From NCBI GenBank assembly GCA_006384855.1, contig VCJN01001290.1:1-64000 (forward strand): 64,000 nt of DNA. Direction: 5' to 3'. This document shows, one piece after another, positions 31,016 to 43,000 of this stretch. The notes under the pieces are model-generated. The model was not told the origin of the DNA, searched no databases, and saw only the letters and a program-made list of their open reading frames with translations. The DNA is from Tetraselmis striata. Lineage: Eukaryota > Chlorophyta > Chlorodendrophyceae > Chlorodendrales > Chlorodendraceae. How positions within the stretch are numbered: position 1 is the stretch's first letter; the number at the start of each line of letters is the position of its first letter. The position numbers and the translations under genes are program-made.

Positions 31016-32545
31016 TCGCACGTTTGCATATGTACATGCATACTCACCCGGCACGCTCGAGCGGCTGCAGAGGATGGACGCGCCCGGCGCCACCGCCACC
31101 ACCGGCTGGTTGCTGCCCAGCCTGACAAAGTCGCTGTCGCTGCTGACGTAGCTGCCCACCGGCGGCAACGCCGCGAGCGGTAGCTCTGGCAGCGCGCCCG
31201 CCTGCTCCTGCACGCCCGCCCCGGCGGCTGCAGCAGCAGCAGCAAGGCGCACACGCAGCTGCGCCGTCGAGGCCTTCATGGGGCCCGACTGCAGCGCCGG
31301 GCTGTGCCGCCGCATGACTGGGGCGCTGCCTGTGCCGGGCGCAGACGCTGCGGGGCCCAGCACCAGCTTCAGTGTGCGGCGGCGGGGCGCCGAGCCGGTG
31401 GCGGAGCGCAGCGCCGTGGAGCTCTCCACCCAGCTCCACTCCAGGCCCTCTGGGTACACGTGCTTGATCTGCTGCAGGTGTGCCAGCTGCGGGCAGGCGG
31501 CAGGGTTTGGGGGAGGGGGAAAGGGGGTCAGGAGCTCTGCTGTGCAGGGCGGATTCATGGTGTGAGCGGAGGCAAGGGTGGCAGAGGGGATGAGGCAGAG
31601 GCAGAGAAGGGGGGAGGGGGGCACCTGGACGGCAAAGCCCAGCTGGTTCTCAGCCGCCTTTGTCAGCCGCTCCAGCGTGCAGCAGGTCCTCCTCGACAGG
31701 AAAATGGCCTGCGCAACGAGCAGCGCGTCTGGCCAGGAAGGGGGGGGGGGGGGGGGGAGCGCGGCCATCAGCAACAAGAGCATTGTCGCCCCACACATCT
31801 TACCCCCTGCTCATTCCATCCCCCTGCCCCTGTGCGAGCCCTCCTTGCCACCATGCCAGCCGTGCCTATCCCGCCACTCCGCTGTATGGCAGGGCCAGGA
31901 TACCGTATATCTGCGCCAGCTTGCTGTACTGGGGCGGCAGCTGTGTTGATGCTCCAATGGCCTCTCCAGCGAGCTCCGCCTCCGCACCGCCATTGCGCTT
32001 GTGCGGCGGCACGTCCTCAGCCTCGACGCCCCCCTCGCCCCGCGGCGCAGCCCTCCTGTGGATGTCCAGCGCGCTATCGGCGCCAGCCTCTGGCCGGGGC
32101 ACCTTCCAGGGCCGGTCCGCCGCGCCCACGCGTATGGAGGATCGATCCTTGGAGAAGTAAGACCGCTTGCGGTCATTCACTGCGCCCAACAGGGGTGAGC
32201 AACCCACTCAAAGTCAGCCCCGCAGCGCCCAGGCGATACACAGGCAAGCGGGAGGCGGCCCATCGCGGCGCATTTCCCCTTCCCCCTAGGAAACATACCA
32301 TCAAGTATTCATCCATGCATACATATATTGAAAAGGCAGCCTATTTATCAGAAGGCATCCTGCCATGCGCGACTTTGGGGCACCGCTTGTTAGCCCAGCC
32401 AATCATACTCACGTGCGCCGCTGGCGTCCTGGAGCGCGCCCGCCGCGCGGACACCGCCGCCCAGGGTCACCAAACACTTTGTCTGCTTGAACGCCTTCGA
32501 CAGGCTGCTGGCCGCCGGCTTGGCCGCGGTCGGTGCCTCTGCCAT
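29778..32545 (-). CDS. CDT1: DNA replication licensing factor CDT1
   Basis: Six minus exons join in phase: 32545-32413, 32179-31904, 31728-31625, 31486-31048, 30823-30246, 30005-29778, total 585 residues ending TGA. The N-terminus (MAEAPTAAKPAASSLSKAF) is followed by the CDT1 core split over exons 2-4: LPPQYSKLAQIY, DALLVAQAIFLSRRTCCTLE, RLTKAAENQLGFAVQ, LAHLQQIKHVYPEGLEW. This is the geminin-binding winged-helix region in animals. The C-terminal winged helix lies in exon 6 (TSATEVAQMLQALAEAAPHY ... INRQQDMRALRRKLL), which contacts MCM2-7. Exon 5 has an acidic, Ser-rich linker (SSTTSSDDSSTSSEDTSSED), a likely phosphorylation zone. CDT1 loads the MCM helicase with ORC and CDC6 in the nucleus. 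Identification rests on fold pattern, as the family diverges strongly. Confidence 0.85.
30976..31015. repeat. (CA)n microsatellite in CDT1 intron 4
   Basis: About 19 uninterrupted CA dinucleotides, inside the intron 30824-31047. Confidence 0.95.
31740..31757 (-). repeat. Sense-strand poly-C run 11 nt before a CDT1 3' splice site
   Basis: In the minus-strand transcript this is C18 followed by TTCCTGGCCAG and exon 3. It takes the place of the polypyrimidine tract. Confidence 0.85.
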
Positions 32546-34086
32546 GCTGCTGAGCTCGCCTGCGCCCCTGGAGCGCTACCCGCGCCGCTGTGCTACGCCA
32601 CCGCTCGTGGGTGGGGCAAACCTGCGAGGCGTGCGAGTGCGCGTCGGGGGCTCAGCCGCGCCGCGTGCCGAAAGACGAGCGCTGCCAGCGGCTCGTCGCG
32701 CGGTGGCGGTGCCCTCCTTTTGAGAGTTGACGGTGGAGGCTAGAGAAGGGGGCAGCGACTGGCCCGCAGGCACCAGCAAGCTGCGGGTTGCCTGGCGAGC
32801 CGGCCGAGAACACTCACTCCGCAATCTCGTAACGACCGCCCGTATGCAGCAACGTGCGGAGCCCGCTGCCCCGCTTGGCCGTACTTCGCCGTATACTGTT
32901 GCCCGTATTCGAAACTGACGACCCGCTGGCGCAGGGGGCGGACGCGTGAAGGGGCACTTGGCTGGTTCGGACGGCCGTCCGCGCCCAGGCGTCGCCGACG
33001 TGGTGCAGGCGCAGCGCGCGACCGGCGACGGCTAAGCTGGCGAGAAGACGAGCCGAAAGGTTGGGGGTCAGGGCGGGGCGCTTCGCGAAGGGACAAGGCG
33101 CTGGGGCGCCGCGAGGCGAGAGCGGTGCGCGGGCTGAGCACCACCGGGGACAGCCCGCGCGGGCGGAATTCAAACAGCCGCGCGAAGCGCTCGCGGAAAC
33201 TTGGGGGGAAACCCGGCAATAGGCAAGCAGGACCGCACGACGGCGCCGATGCGCTGGTGGCGTGAGCCTGAGACGATACAGCGCCCGTGAAGGCCGGCGG
33301 TGAGGGGGCGCGGGCAGTGGGCGACCGCACCTTCGTTGTAGTACGAACCCGAACGCTGCGTCCCCTTATTCTCGAAAACCAGCCGGCGGAATTGTCACCT
33401 CTCCGCCAGTGCTGCGAGGAAAACTTCCTTGGGATGGCTTCTCTATCTCTCCACCCTCTATCCTGCGCTTCAGGGTCGCTGGCGCCCCGGTTGGCGGTGG
33501 AGGCGCTACTCGTCGTCCCGCGGCGGCTCGCGGCGGAATAACGCCCTAACGGTTGCTGCACTCGCAAGCCAAGAAACCGCAGCGGAGGGCCTGCCGCACG
33601 CATCACCCGCGTCATCGTCGCGGCGGCTACTCCGAGCGAACGACGTCGCCCTCCTGCCCGCCGCGATTATTTCGAATTGTGTACGCCAGTCTGCCAGAAA
33701 GACCCGTATTATTACCTGAATGGGTAGCGACCAGTCCTATCGCACGGCATCCAGGCGGTTGATGAAGCTGCGCAAGCCTTCGCGCACGCTACGAGAAGCG
33801 CCTTTTCACCCTTCTCATACGTTCCCGTAAATACGGATATGTATTCGCATAATAATCTTCGGATCACTGCTACAGTACAGGGATTCCCCGAGCGACAGCC
33901 AGGCCAGGCAGCGACCACATACGCGATAGGGGGGCAGCAGCCGGCTCATTTATTATTTGCCCCCTCCCCCCCGCCCAGCCGGATCATCCCGATATCGGCG
34001 CTGCCGCGATCGACTGTCACCTACAGTATACGATCAGGAACCCGCGCTCTCCCTGTGACCAAAAAGTATCAGGAACCAGGTACAGG
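32546..34086. other. CDT1 upstream region and intergenic DNA
   Basis: Very GC-rich to about 33.6 kb, where long frames exist on both strands without a recognisable domain; then AT-richer DNA. Probably promoter/5' UTR of CDT1 followed by spacer. Confidence 0.35.
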
Positions 34087-35455
34087 TGTGAATTACAAAT
34101 AGGGCAGTAAAATCCACCTAGCGACTACGGAATACTGCGACAAGCAGTACCAACTAGCACTAAAAGATCGACACAGCAAGCCGCCAGGTTCAGGTCGTAG
34201 AATGCACAGGTACCTGGTGTGAATTACAAAAAGGGCAGTTCCCCAGAATTAGAAAATCAACACCGCAAGCCGCCTAAAAGCGGCCCGCATCCCGCATAAG
34301 GCGGGATGGATGAGTGATGCGCACACGGTTCAGAGTCCGGGCCACACGAGCACGTGTGTGTGTGGGTGATCCTCGGACGTGCTGTGCAGCTTCAGCAACG
34401 GGATGGCAGACGAATCTGCGCCGTCTGATGAGGCAGCGAGCGCGCTCTCGAGCGGCCACCAAGCTCAGGACCCCGAGGAAATCTCTTGCGAGCAAGGCCT
34501 CCCGGTGAGCCGGGGTGATGCACCGAGTGCCCCGCGATGAGAGGGCACCCCGATCCGCAGCCAAGCATGCGATACCGCGCACTGTGCGGCGCACCCCCTT
34601 GCTCACCTCACCCACTGTGCCGAAGACCATGCCCATCCGACATATCCATGATGTCTCGAAGAGGGCCCTTCTGTCCGGGCTCCGTCTTGTGCCATGCCGC
34701 ATCCCGCGCTGCCAACCCCCGTCGTATGTCGCCCAACAGGGAGCGCTCAAACCGATCCACAGCTGTGGCCCGGGGCACTGAAGTGTACTTGACCCCGTAC
34801 CGCATAGTCTTGAACTCCAGCAGCGTGGACTTCAAGCTCCGGGGATCATAGCTCCCGGTCACGACGTTGAACGCTGGAAGGGAGAGCTCCGCGTCCGGCA
34901 CTAGGTCCTTGAGTTCATCCCTGGGTACCGTGTTGCCGAGAGGCACTGCCTGCGGGAACAAGTCATCCACCTCCCGCCGTACCGCGATACCTAGGTCGTG
35001 AACACAGTGATCGCGGAAGGCATCTGCGATAGCGTCGTGCTGTACACGCCAGTGAGCGTCTCCAGGCGCCGGGAGGTTCATGAGCGCGTCGCCGTATAGA
35101 TCAACAATGACGGGGTTGTGCTCCGTCGAGGGCAGAATGATCTGGCACCCAACCACCGGGGCCAAGCACGGGCTTACTAGGCAGAAAGAAGTACCCGGCA
35201 GCGACCTCCCGCAGCTCATGCGGAGTCATGACTGTCCGCGCGGTGGGGATGGCCACTGTCCACATGCCTGACGCCGCGTCGAGCTGGTTGAACAAGATCC
35301 GTTCACTACATGTGGCAGGGAGAGCGCACACCTCATTTCGAAGCCGAGAGTTGTTGGCCTGGTCTAGAAATGCCGTCAGCTCCTTTTGCGAGCCCGACGC
35401 GGCCTCCACTTCCCGCTCCATCTGGCGTGCATCTGCGTCGCCGAGAGGTACCTGG
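34087..35455 (-). pseudogene. Retroelement copy B, 5'-truncated: endonuclease-like domain and 3' end
   Basis: Minus-strand DNA closely similar to 41500-42990. Homology begins at the segment coding REVEAASGSQKELTAF and runs through MTPHELREVAAGYFF, DAHWRVQHDAIADAFRDHC, LVPDAELSLPAFNVV, KSTLLEFKTMRYG, FERSLLGDIRRGLAARDAAW and GMVFGTVGEVSKGVRR. The Pro-Asp (VPDAEL) and Glu-Phe-Lys (LLEFKT) pair fits a PD-(D/E)xK nuclease-like domain, intact in this copy. At least two frameshifts (near 34620-34640 and 35180) and the missing 5' part make it a dead copy, as typical for target-primed reverse transcription. The 3' end has two tandem GTGTGAATTACAAA-containing units (34087, 34216). Confidence 0.75.
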
Positions 35456-36379
35456 AACTGTACCTGTATCTCATACATGTTTGAGATACAGATTTTTCCG
35501 CCCCCGGGACAGGGCTGGCAACAGTGGGACCCTTGCAGCGCTCGGCGCGTGTCGGTTGTGTCGGCGCGTCTCAACAACGGCCGTGTAGTTATGGAAAGCC
35601 CTGGTAAGTGACGCCCCGTTATACAGCCATCAAGTAAATTGCCGGAACATTCCGCAAGACTAACTAGAGGCCAGGGATAGAATTTTCAACAATAATATTT
35701 CCAACACCGTGTAAAACACTGACATTAAAATACCCGGCACTGAAAAGTCTGCCCGACTCGTCATCGACCCATTCGAGAAATGCGAGTTGGGGCAAACCCC
35801 GTCCCGCGGGGCAAAGCATTTCGGAGTGCGATACATATGTGCAACAAAAGGTAGAGAGGGAGGGCCCGAAAACATCACATTCCCAGCCAGCAAGGCGCCG
35901 TGAAGGGAAGGGCCAGGGGCGCCGCCCGAAATATAGACAGTTAAGTCCTCAGGTGTTGACGCAACGTGTCTACCAATGTGAAATCCCCAATCTCCGGAAC
36001 TAACAACCCAAGTAAGTCGTGATGCTCGGATATGACGATATGCTGATATTTACCCCCACCGTGGGCACTCCACCAAGCAACAATCCATATGTTCGATCAT
36101 ACTCACTTCGGCCACGTGCATGACAATGTTGAAGGAACCGCTCGGCCGCCATGGCATGAATACGGGCCCATTGGCGGGCAGTGAGAAATACTCGGGTGCG
36201 TAAGTAATTGTATTATAATGTGCTGCAACCCGGCAACAACCCCCGTGAGGACTACACCCGTGCCGTACTGGCATACTATGGCAACGGTTTATTTGACACA
36301 TAAGACGCATGGGCATCATATATACCCCATGTGCGAGCGCAATTAAGAGACGGGAGCCCGACACTTAACGGCGGGGCAG
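35456..36379. other. Intergenic DNA with a dispersed repeat segment
   Basis: 35499-35546 matches 18148-18210 (CGCCCCCGGGACAGG). Nothing else recognised. Confidence 0.4.
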
Positions 36380-36479
36380 GCGTTCGGGCGACTCATGGGC
36401 CAGGAGACATGAGCCCGAGTGCCCTCATCAGGGAGTCGCGGCCATGCAACAGGAGGAGCATGCTTGCGGCCAGCCCGGT

Positions 36480-37880
36480 CTGACACTGGACGGAGAGCTG
36501 CAGCGAAATGGCGCGTTGTGGTGGAGAGCGGGGAGCGGGCAAGCAGCCCCGGCCTGTCGACCACGGAGCGACTTCACGCGGACGGGACCGGGGTGGGAGG
36601 GCGGGGGGGAGGTTGGTGCCCGCTATTGCCCCTCCAATCCTCGGGGACCCTACCGCGAGGAGCTTAGGCGGGCGCGATGAATGCGGCAGCGGCGGACCGT
36701 ATCCAAGGCCAAAGGGTCGCCACAGACGGCGCGGCGGGGCGATTAACGCCGCGACCTTCGGGATACCTTCAACGATGGCGGCAAGTGGAGCCAAGACACA
36801 GCACGGCGACCGAAAATTGCGCGGTGCCGGTGCATTACCGATGTATTTTTACAAGAAAAGTTTTCGGGGGCTGCAGGACGAGCGAGGGCATCCGTAATCC
36901 CCGTAACGTCAGTTAGCGTAGTCGCTCGTACTAGCGACTGCCTTGGTCAACCGGAAAATAACACGGCTACTGATCAAGTAACGGAAGGAGGCGGGGATGA
37001 TTGGACACGAAAGTGTATGGCCGGAAGCTTGAGATGTAATTACACTATATGTGTTCTCTACTATGATTAGAGATGGCAAGTCCTAAGAACACCTCAGTCT
37101 GAGTAGTGGAGGGCAGCATGCTAGCACGTTGCGATCAATTTTGATTTCCCCCCAGGTGTTATCACGGGTTAACGCTGCCGACGATTCGTAACGCGTCGTA
37201 CAAGTCGTACCCTCACATGTAGCAGTATGTACCGCTGACTGATGGATGATGTCGCGGCCAAGCCGCGGGAGCAGGAATCATTCAACTGGTGGCTAGCCCA
37301 CGGTTTGGCCTTGGACGGGCGACAACGGCGACGACGTGCCGCGCCGCGGCGGAGAGCGGCGCGCAAGCCAGCAAGACCGGCCTGCCGGCCAAGGAGCGAC
37401 GACACTACGCGGACGGGTAGGGGGGGGGGGGGGGGGGGGGGGGGGCTTTCCCCCTCTAGTGCCTCTCGGGGATCCTACCGCAAGAGCTCATGCGACCGAG
37501 ATATGGCGGCAGCAGCGGCGGACCACCGCGGCCGAGGACGGCGGACCGCCTCAGCCGGCGCGGTGGGGCGATTAGCGCCGCGACCTGCCGGATATCTTCA
37601 CCGATAGCGGCATGTGAAGCCAAGACGCAGCACGGCGAACGAATATTGCGCGGTATTGGAGCATTACCGATGGAATGTAATCCGGAGTATAACAGCTACT
37701 TATTACCTTATGGAGGGAGCCGGGGCTTGGAAACAAAACAGGACGGCCGAAAGCTTGAGCTGTAATTACCAAATATGTGTTCCCTACTATGGTTAGAGAT
37801 GGCCAGCCCTAAGAACAACTCAGTCTACTGAGCGGCGGAGAGCAACATGCTAGCTCGTTGTAATCAATTTCTATTTTACT
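36480..37880. repeat. Diverged tandem duplication, 726-bp offset near its end
   Basis: The two halves (about 36480-37155 and 37310-37880) share GACCAAGGAGCGACxxCAC-like, GGGGCGATTAxCGCCGCGACC, AAGCTTGAGxTGTAATTAC and AGATGGCxAGxCCTAAGAAC blocks. The last pair lies at 37071 and 37797. The right half has a G run at 37419-37445 that replaces ordinary sequence in the left half. No convincing ORF. Confidence 0.7.
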
Positions 37881-38360
37881 TTCCTCCTGGTGAGCCCGGG
37901 TGGGGCACCAACTGCCCCGCGATGAGGGGGCGACCCGATCCGCCACGGCCAAGCATGCGAAAGCGCGCACCGTGCGGCGCACTCCCGTGCCCATCTCGCC
38001 CACTGTGCCGAAGACCATGCCTTGCTAGTACTCCGACATGTCCATAATGACTTGTATGTCTCGAAACGGGCCCTTATGATGTCCCATTGTCCCCGCGCCG
38101 TGTTGTGCCACGCGTACGCCGCATCGATCCCACACTGCCAGCCCCCACTGCCACTGCATGCATGTTGCCCAACAACATGGTGCGATGAAACCGATTTACA
38201 ACCGTTGCTCGGGGCACTACAATGTACTTTACCCGGTACCTCATGGACTTGAACTCCGTATCACCGTGGGCTTGCTACAAGCTGCGGGGATCATACTATC
38301 ATAATTCCCAGTCACGATGTTGAGCGCCGGGAGGGAGAGCTCTGCTTCTGGCACTAGTAA
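37880..38360 (-). pseudogene. Retroelement copy C, short fragment
   Basis: Minus-strand remnants of the same element: GMVFGTVGE-like (MVFGTVGEMGTGVRRTVRA, near 38018) and, before it, the region equivalent to the Glu-Phe-Lys motif (rev. comp. of 38230-38330). It is more diverged than copies A and B, with several indels. Confidence 0.6.
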
Positions 38361-39775
38361 CGAATGACTACTACCCTAGTCTTTATGTCAGTGGTCTAGT
38401 CGTGCTTGTTGGTAGATTTTCGCGTGTCAATGCCAGTGAGAATTGATACGGACCCCGTTTTGCCCCCCCCCCCCCCTCGGATTGCCCCCCCCCCCCCCCC
38501 CCCCCCCCTCAGAAGGTTATATTTGTAGTTGGATGACGTAACTACATTGTAAGCACTATGCTGAACATTTTGGGGAGAAACCAGCCACAAATTTTGAACT
38601 TCATACACCTTTGTTCCCGTGTATGTAGTCTTTGTTGCAACACGGCCTTTTGTCTTACGGCCCGGGAGCACGAACTACATGTGTAAGGCCCACTAATTTT
38701 ATATAGTGCGTAGCGTGCAGCCCTCGAGGTCTGAAGATCTGAAGGCCGGATCCATCCACAATTGCATATAGAAGTTCAAAAGCTGTTAGTTATTGTATAT
38801 GCACATCAATGCCCGAGGCGGCAATTGTAAGCAGCATAAATCTTATGACTACTACAATGGTCTATGGCCGGCGGGGCATGACGTTCCCGGCTTGCGCCTT
38901 CCATACAAATTTGTCATGGCTTATTACTGGCATATGGTCGCTTCTCACTAGCTAGTTGTTGCACGTCGATGGCTGATGGTTGCTCCCTGTCTCGCTTCTG
39001 TAGCACATCGCACACTCGATGCTGTCCCAGTGCGCCTTCGCTCCAGATCCATCATCCACTGCGATTGCAACTTGCCCTTGCCCATATGCTCATCTTGTAG
39101 CCTTACTTTAACATGATACATCTCATTGTTGTCAATGCATCTCTGGCACATCATGGGGGCATGGGCAGCAACGTCTTGAATACTTCTGATAGCCGCTGAT
39201 CAATGAAGCCTCCAAAATTTGGGCCCCCCGATGTACTTGCACGTGCGCTGCACACAACATAGGCTCCGTGTCGATTTTTGCGGCGGGCGACAATTTGAGC
39301 CGGGAAATACTACCGACTCGCTGCACCGCCATGTTAGGCCAGCTACATACCCCCCCCCCCCCCCCCCCCCTTCCTTGGATCTGAGCCAAATTTCAGCCCT
39401 ATTATTATACCGGTTTATCGATTCCCACCGGTACATCATCATTACATGCATGATTGCGCGCTTGTCATCGACGACGATGAAGATTCGACGCGGAGCAAGA
39501 TGATGACCGGCCGGCCGCCGACGGGCGGGGCGGAAAAATGAATCAAATAATGTTATATACACCGGTAATAATACTCGCGCCATGCTGTAACTACTACCCT
39601 GTATCATGGGGACATCCCCGTGCTGCTAGTCTGCTACTATACCAGCACTACCTCGGGGCTCTCCCGAGCGGCGGGCCGACTATCTTCTAAGGGTATGGGC
39701 GACCTATCCGATCATGCTATCCTCGCCTAGCTGCGCACAAGCGCCCGTCCCGTAGCCACCCGTCCCAAGCGCCGC
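38361..39775. other. Intergenic DNA with poly-C runs
   Basis: C runs at about 38463-38475, 38487-38508 and 39350-39370. 38650-38730 shares TGTCTTACGGCCCGG with 22738. No gene is supported. Confidence 0.4.
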
Positions 39776-42582
39776 TTATGACATTCCGGTCGACGAGGCC
39801 GCCCTGACGGTGGACATGTGCGTGCCGTACCAACAATTCAAGCAGCACGTGGCGACGGGGCCCTCAGGAATGCGCCACGAGTATTTCCGCTGCTTGATGG
39901 GCGAATACGCCCCGGCGTCGGGGCCTGCGGCGGTCCGCGCCATGTCGGAGGTCGCCTCAATGTACCTCCAAGGTCGCTTGCCCGGGTGGTTCAACTGGCT
40001 CTTCGCCTCTGCTAGACTCGTGGCACCCGTCAAGAAGCTAGGCGAGAGCGGGGCCCCGGACGTGCGGCCTGTGGCAGTCGGGGAGGCGGAGCGGCGCGCA
40101 ACGGAGCTGGCAGTGGTGGACAACATAAAGGAGGCATATGTGTCGGTGCTTGCGCCATCTCAGCTCGGCTTTGGCGTTTCCGCGGGCGACTCTATGCTCA
40201 TCCACGGCGTCCGCCTCATCGTCGAGAAGCTTGGCCCACGTGCCGTCATCGTCCACACAGACCTTCGCAACGCTTACAACGAGGCATTGTGCCGCGCCAT
40301 CATCCAATGCCACATCGATTGCTCTCCACTACACCCTGTCATCCCTGCGCTCATAGCCTCCCTCTCCACGGATTCGTATCTGGTCGTGGACGACCGGTCC
40401 GCTCCTCTGCGGTCGGAGGACGGCGTGCAAAAGGGCGCACCGCTGGCCACGACTTCCTTATGCGTCGTGACTCACCCCGAGGTGCATCAGTGTGACAGCA
40501 CGTTGGAGGTCACAGACGATGCACGGGGCGGCGCGCTTCAACGCCGACGATGGATTACTGGTGGGAGCACGTTTCGCCGGCTCTTCACGCCTTCCGCACC
40601 TCCATCGAGACGTCCGTGGGGCTTGAGATGCGCTTCGACAAGATGCAGGCGGACAACGCAGGCATGAAGGCCGCGAGGCGTGAGGCTCCGGCCGACATCG
40701 AGTGGCCCGAGCCAGATGACCACCACGGCATCCCAGTCCTCAACGTGTCGCTCGGCGGATTGCCAGAGTATGTGCATGCATACATGCGCGGCAAGGCGGA
40801 GGAGCTACGAGACGAGGTGGATGCTAGCATGAGCAAGCTTCTATCTGCCAAACCCAGCCGTCGGTACACCTACCCACGCCCTGCATCACCCCGCATGGGC
40901 CCTTCTCAAGCATTGCATGCAATAACACAAGGCGGTGTATTGGCTCCGCAACTGCCTTCCGTCCGAGGTGGAGGCCTTTATTGCGGAGGCGGTATGCCAC
41001 CGTCCTCGCGGCGGCCGAGCGGGTGCTAGGGGTCTCTTTTGATCCCTCCACGTACGGCACCGACACCAATCCGGTGGTCACCGATTTCCTTGCGGAGCTT
41101 TTGCACGACCCCGACCCCATGGCAGCGGAGGCGGCTATACCTTGAGCGAGGATGCAGTGGCCAGGGCGCCCAGCATGCTTCACCCTCCCCACTCGGTTGA
41201 AGGGCCCTGGCATCCGCCGCATGTCTACCGTTCGCGATGCCGCCTTTATCGACTACATGAATGCCATCCTCCCAATGTTCCTAACTAGGAACTCCGGCAC
41301 CAACACCTCCACCCCTGGTTTCTTCGACCCACAGCTCGGGTCCGTACTTGGCCGAGGCAGCTTCAACGCAACTTCTTCCGCCCGCTGGTATGGCCACTTC
41401 CTCAACGATGCTCGTGGGTCATCGGGCAGCTACGCCGCGGCGATGCGCGAGGCGTGGGGCCGCCTCCAAGCGGCTACTGCTGGCCACCTCAGCGACGCAG
41501 ATGCGTAGTGCGTGATGGAGCGGGAATCGGAGGCTGCGTCGGGCTCGCAAAAGGAGCTGACGGCATTTCTAGACCATGCCAACAACTCTCGGCTTCGAAA
41601 TGAGGTGTGTGCTCTCTCTGTCACATGTAGGGAACGGATCTTGTTCAACCAGCTCGATGCGGCGTCGGGCATGTGGACAGTGGCCATCCCCACCGCGCGG
41701 ACGGTCAAGCCTCCGTCCGCACGAGCTGCGGGAGGTCGCTGCCGGGTACTTCCTTCCGCCTAGCCCGTGCTTGGCCCCGGTGGTTGGGAGCAAAATCATT
41801 CTACCCTCGACAGAGCAAGACCCCGTCACTGTTGACCTATACGGCGACGCGCTCATGAACCTCCCGGCACTTGGAGACGCCCACTGGCATGTACATCACG
41901 ACGCTATCGCAGACGCCTTCCGCGATCACTGTGTTCACGACCTTGGTATCGCTGTACGCCAGGAGGTGGATGACTTGCTCCATCATCAGGCAGTGCCTCT
42001 CGGCCACACCATAGCAAGGGATGAACTGAAGGACCTTTTACCGGACGCAGAGCTCTCCCTTCCGGCGTTCAACGTCGTGACCGGGAGCCATGATCCCGGA
42101 GCTTGAAGTCCACGTTGAACATACTTCCACCCGAGTGCTGGAGTATGTTCAAGACTATGCGGTACGGGGTAAAGTACATTGCAGTGCCCCGGGCCACGGC
42201 TGTGGATCGGTTTGAGCGCTCCCTGTTGGGCGACATACAACGGGGGTTGGCAGCGCGGGATGCGGCGTGGCACAACACGGAGCCCGGACAGAAGGGCCCT
42301 CTTCGAGACATCCTGGATATGTCGGAGTACACTACGGGCATGGTCTTCGGCACAGTGGGTGAGGTGAGCAAGGGGGTGCGCCGCACAGTGCGCGGTGTCG
42401 CATGCTTGGCTGCGGATCGGGGTGCCCTCTCATCGCGGGGCACTCGGTGCACCAACCGGGCTCACCAGGAGGCCTTACTCGCAAGAGATATCCTCGCTCG
42501 GGACCCTGAGCTTAGTGGCGGCTCGAGAGCGCGCTCGCTGGCTCATCGGACGGCGCACATTCGTCTGCCATCCCGTTTCTAA
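39776..42582 (+). pseudogene. Retroelement copy A: reverse transcriptase plus endonuclease-like domain
   Basis: The longest copy. The reverse transcriptase part (39810-40550) shows GPSGMRHEYFR, DVRPVAVGEAERR, the catalytic motif A VIVHTDLRNAYNEAL, motif B GVQKGAPLATT and a diverged motif C (VTDDARGG). After a frameshift near 40550 come GIPVLNVSLGGLPEYVHAYM, a linker domain, and from 41700 the endonuclease-like domain (DAHWHVHHDAIADAFRDHC, LLPDAELSLPAF, FERSLLGDIQRGL, GMVFGTVGEVSKGV). TAG (41506) and several frameshifts make it inactive. The usual GxxQGDPL and YxDD residues are altered to GVQKGAPL and TDD. It resembles algal/protist elements that couple a reverse transcriptase to a restriction-like nuclease. 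The 5' end is not defined. Confidence 0.75.
42115..42152. repeat. Perfect 11-bp inverted repeat inserted in copy A
   Basis: TTGAACATACT ... AGTATGTTCAA with a 16-nt loop. Compared with copy B this is a net 24-nt insertion at the Glu-Phe-Lys codons, so the Glu is lost here (WSMFKT). Confidence 0.85.
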
Positions 42583-42639
42583 AGCTGCACAGCACGTCCG
42601 AGGATCACCCTCACACACACGTGCACGCGTGGCCCGGAC

Positions 42640-43000
42640 TCTGAACCGTGTGCGCATCACCCATCCATCCCGCCTCATGCTGGATGAGGGCCGCTTTCAG
42701 GCGGCTTGCTGTGTTGATTTTTTAGTACCGCTTTTAGCAGGAGGTGGATTTGTTACTGCCCTTTTTGTAATTCACACCAGTACCACCCGTACCCCGATGG
42801 ATCACCCTTACACACTCGTGCACGCGTGGCCCGGACTGAACCGTGTGCGCACCGCATCCATCCCGCCTGATGCCGGATGCGGGCCGCTTTTAGGCGCGGC
42901 TTGCTGTGTGGGTTGATTTTTTAGTCCTACTTTTAGCAATACTGTAGGTGGATTTGTTACTGCCCTTTTTGTAATTCACACTAGTACTACTCTGGCAGTA
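42640..43000 (+). repeat. Tandem 3'-end units of retroelement copy A
   Basis: Two units run from ACCGTGTGCGCA through GGGCCGCTTTxAGGC and TTGATTTTTTAGT to CTGCCCTTTTTGTAATTCACAC (ends near 42776 and 42985). The same doubled unit lies at the 3' end of copy B in reverse. Confidence 0.8.

Noticed and set aside
31304..32743. 479-codon plus-strand frame
   Set aside because: Antisense to CDT1 exons and introns; no domain, explained by high GC.
32740..33615. 291-codon minus-strand frame upstream of CDT1
   Set aside because: Arg/Pro/Ser-rich translation of GC-rich promoter DNA with no domain; starts downstream of no clear signal.
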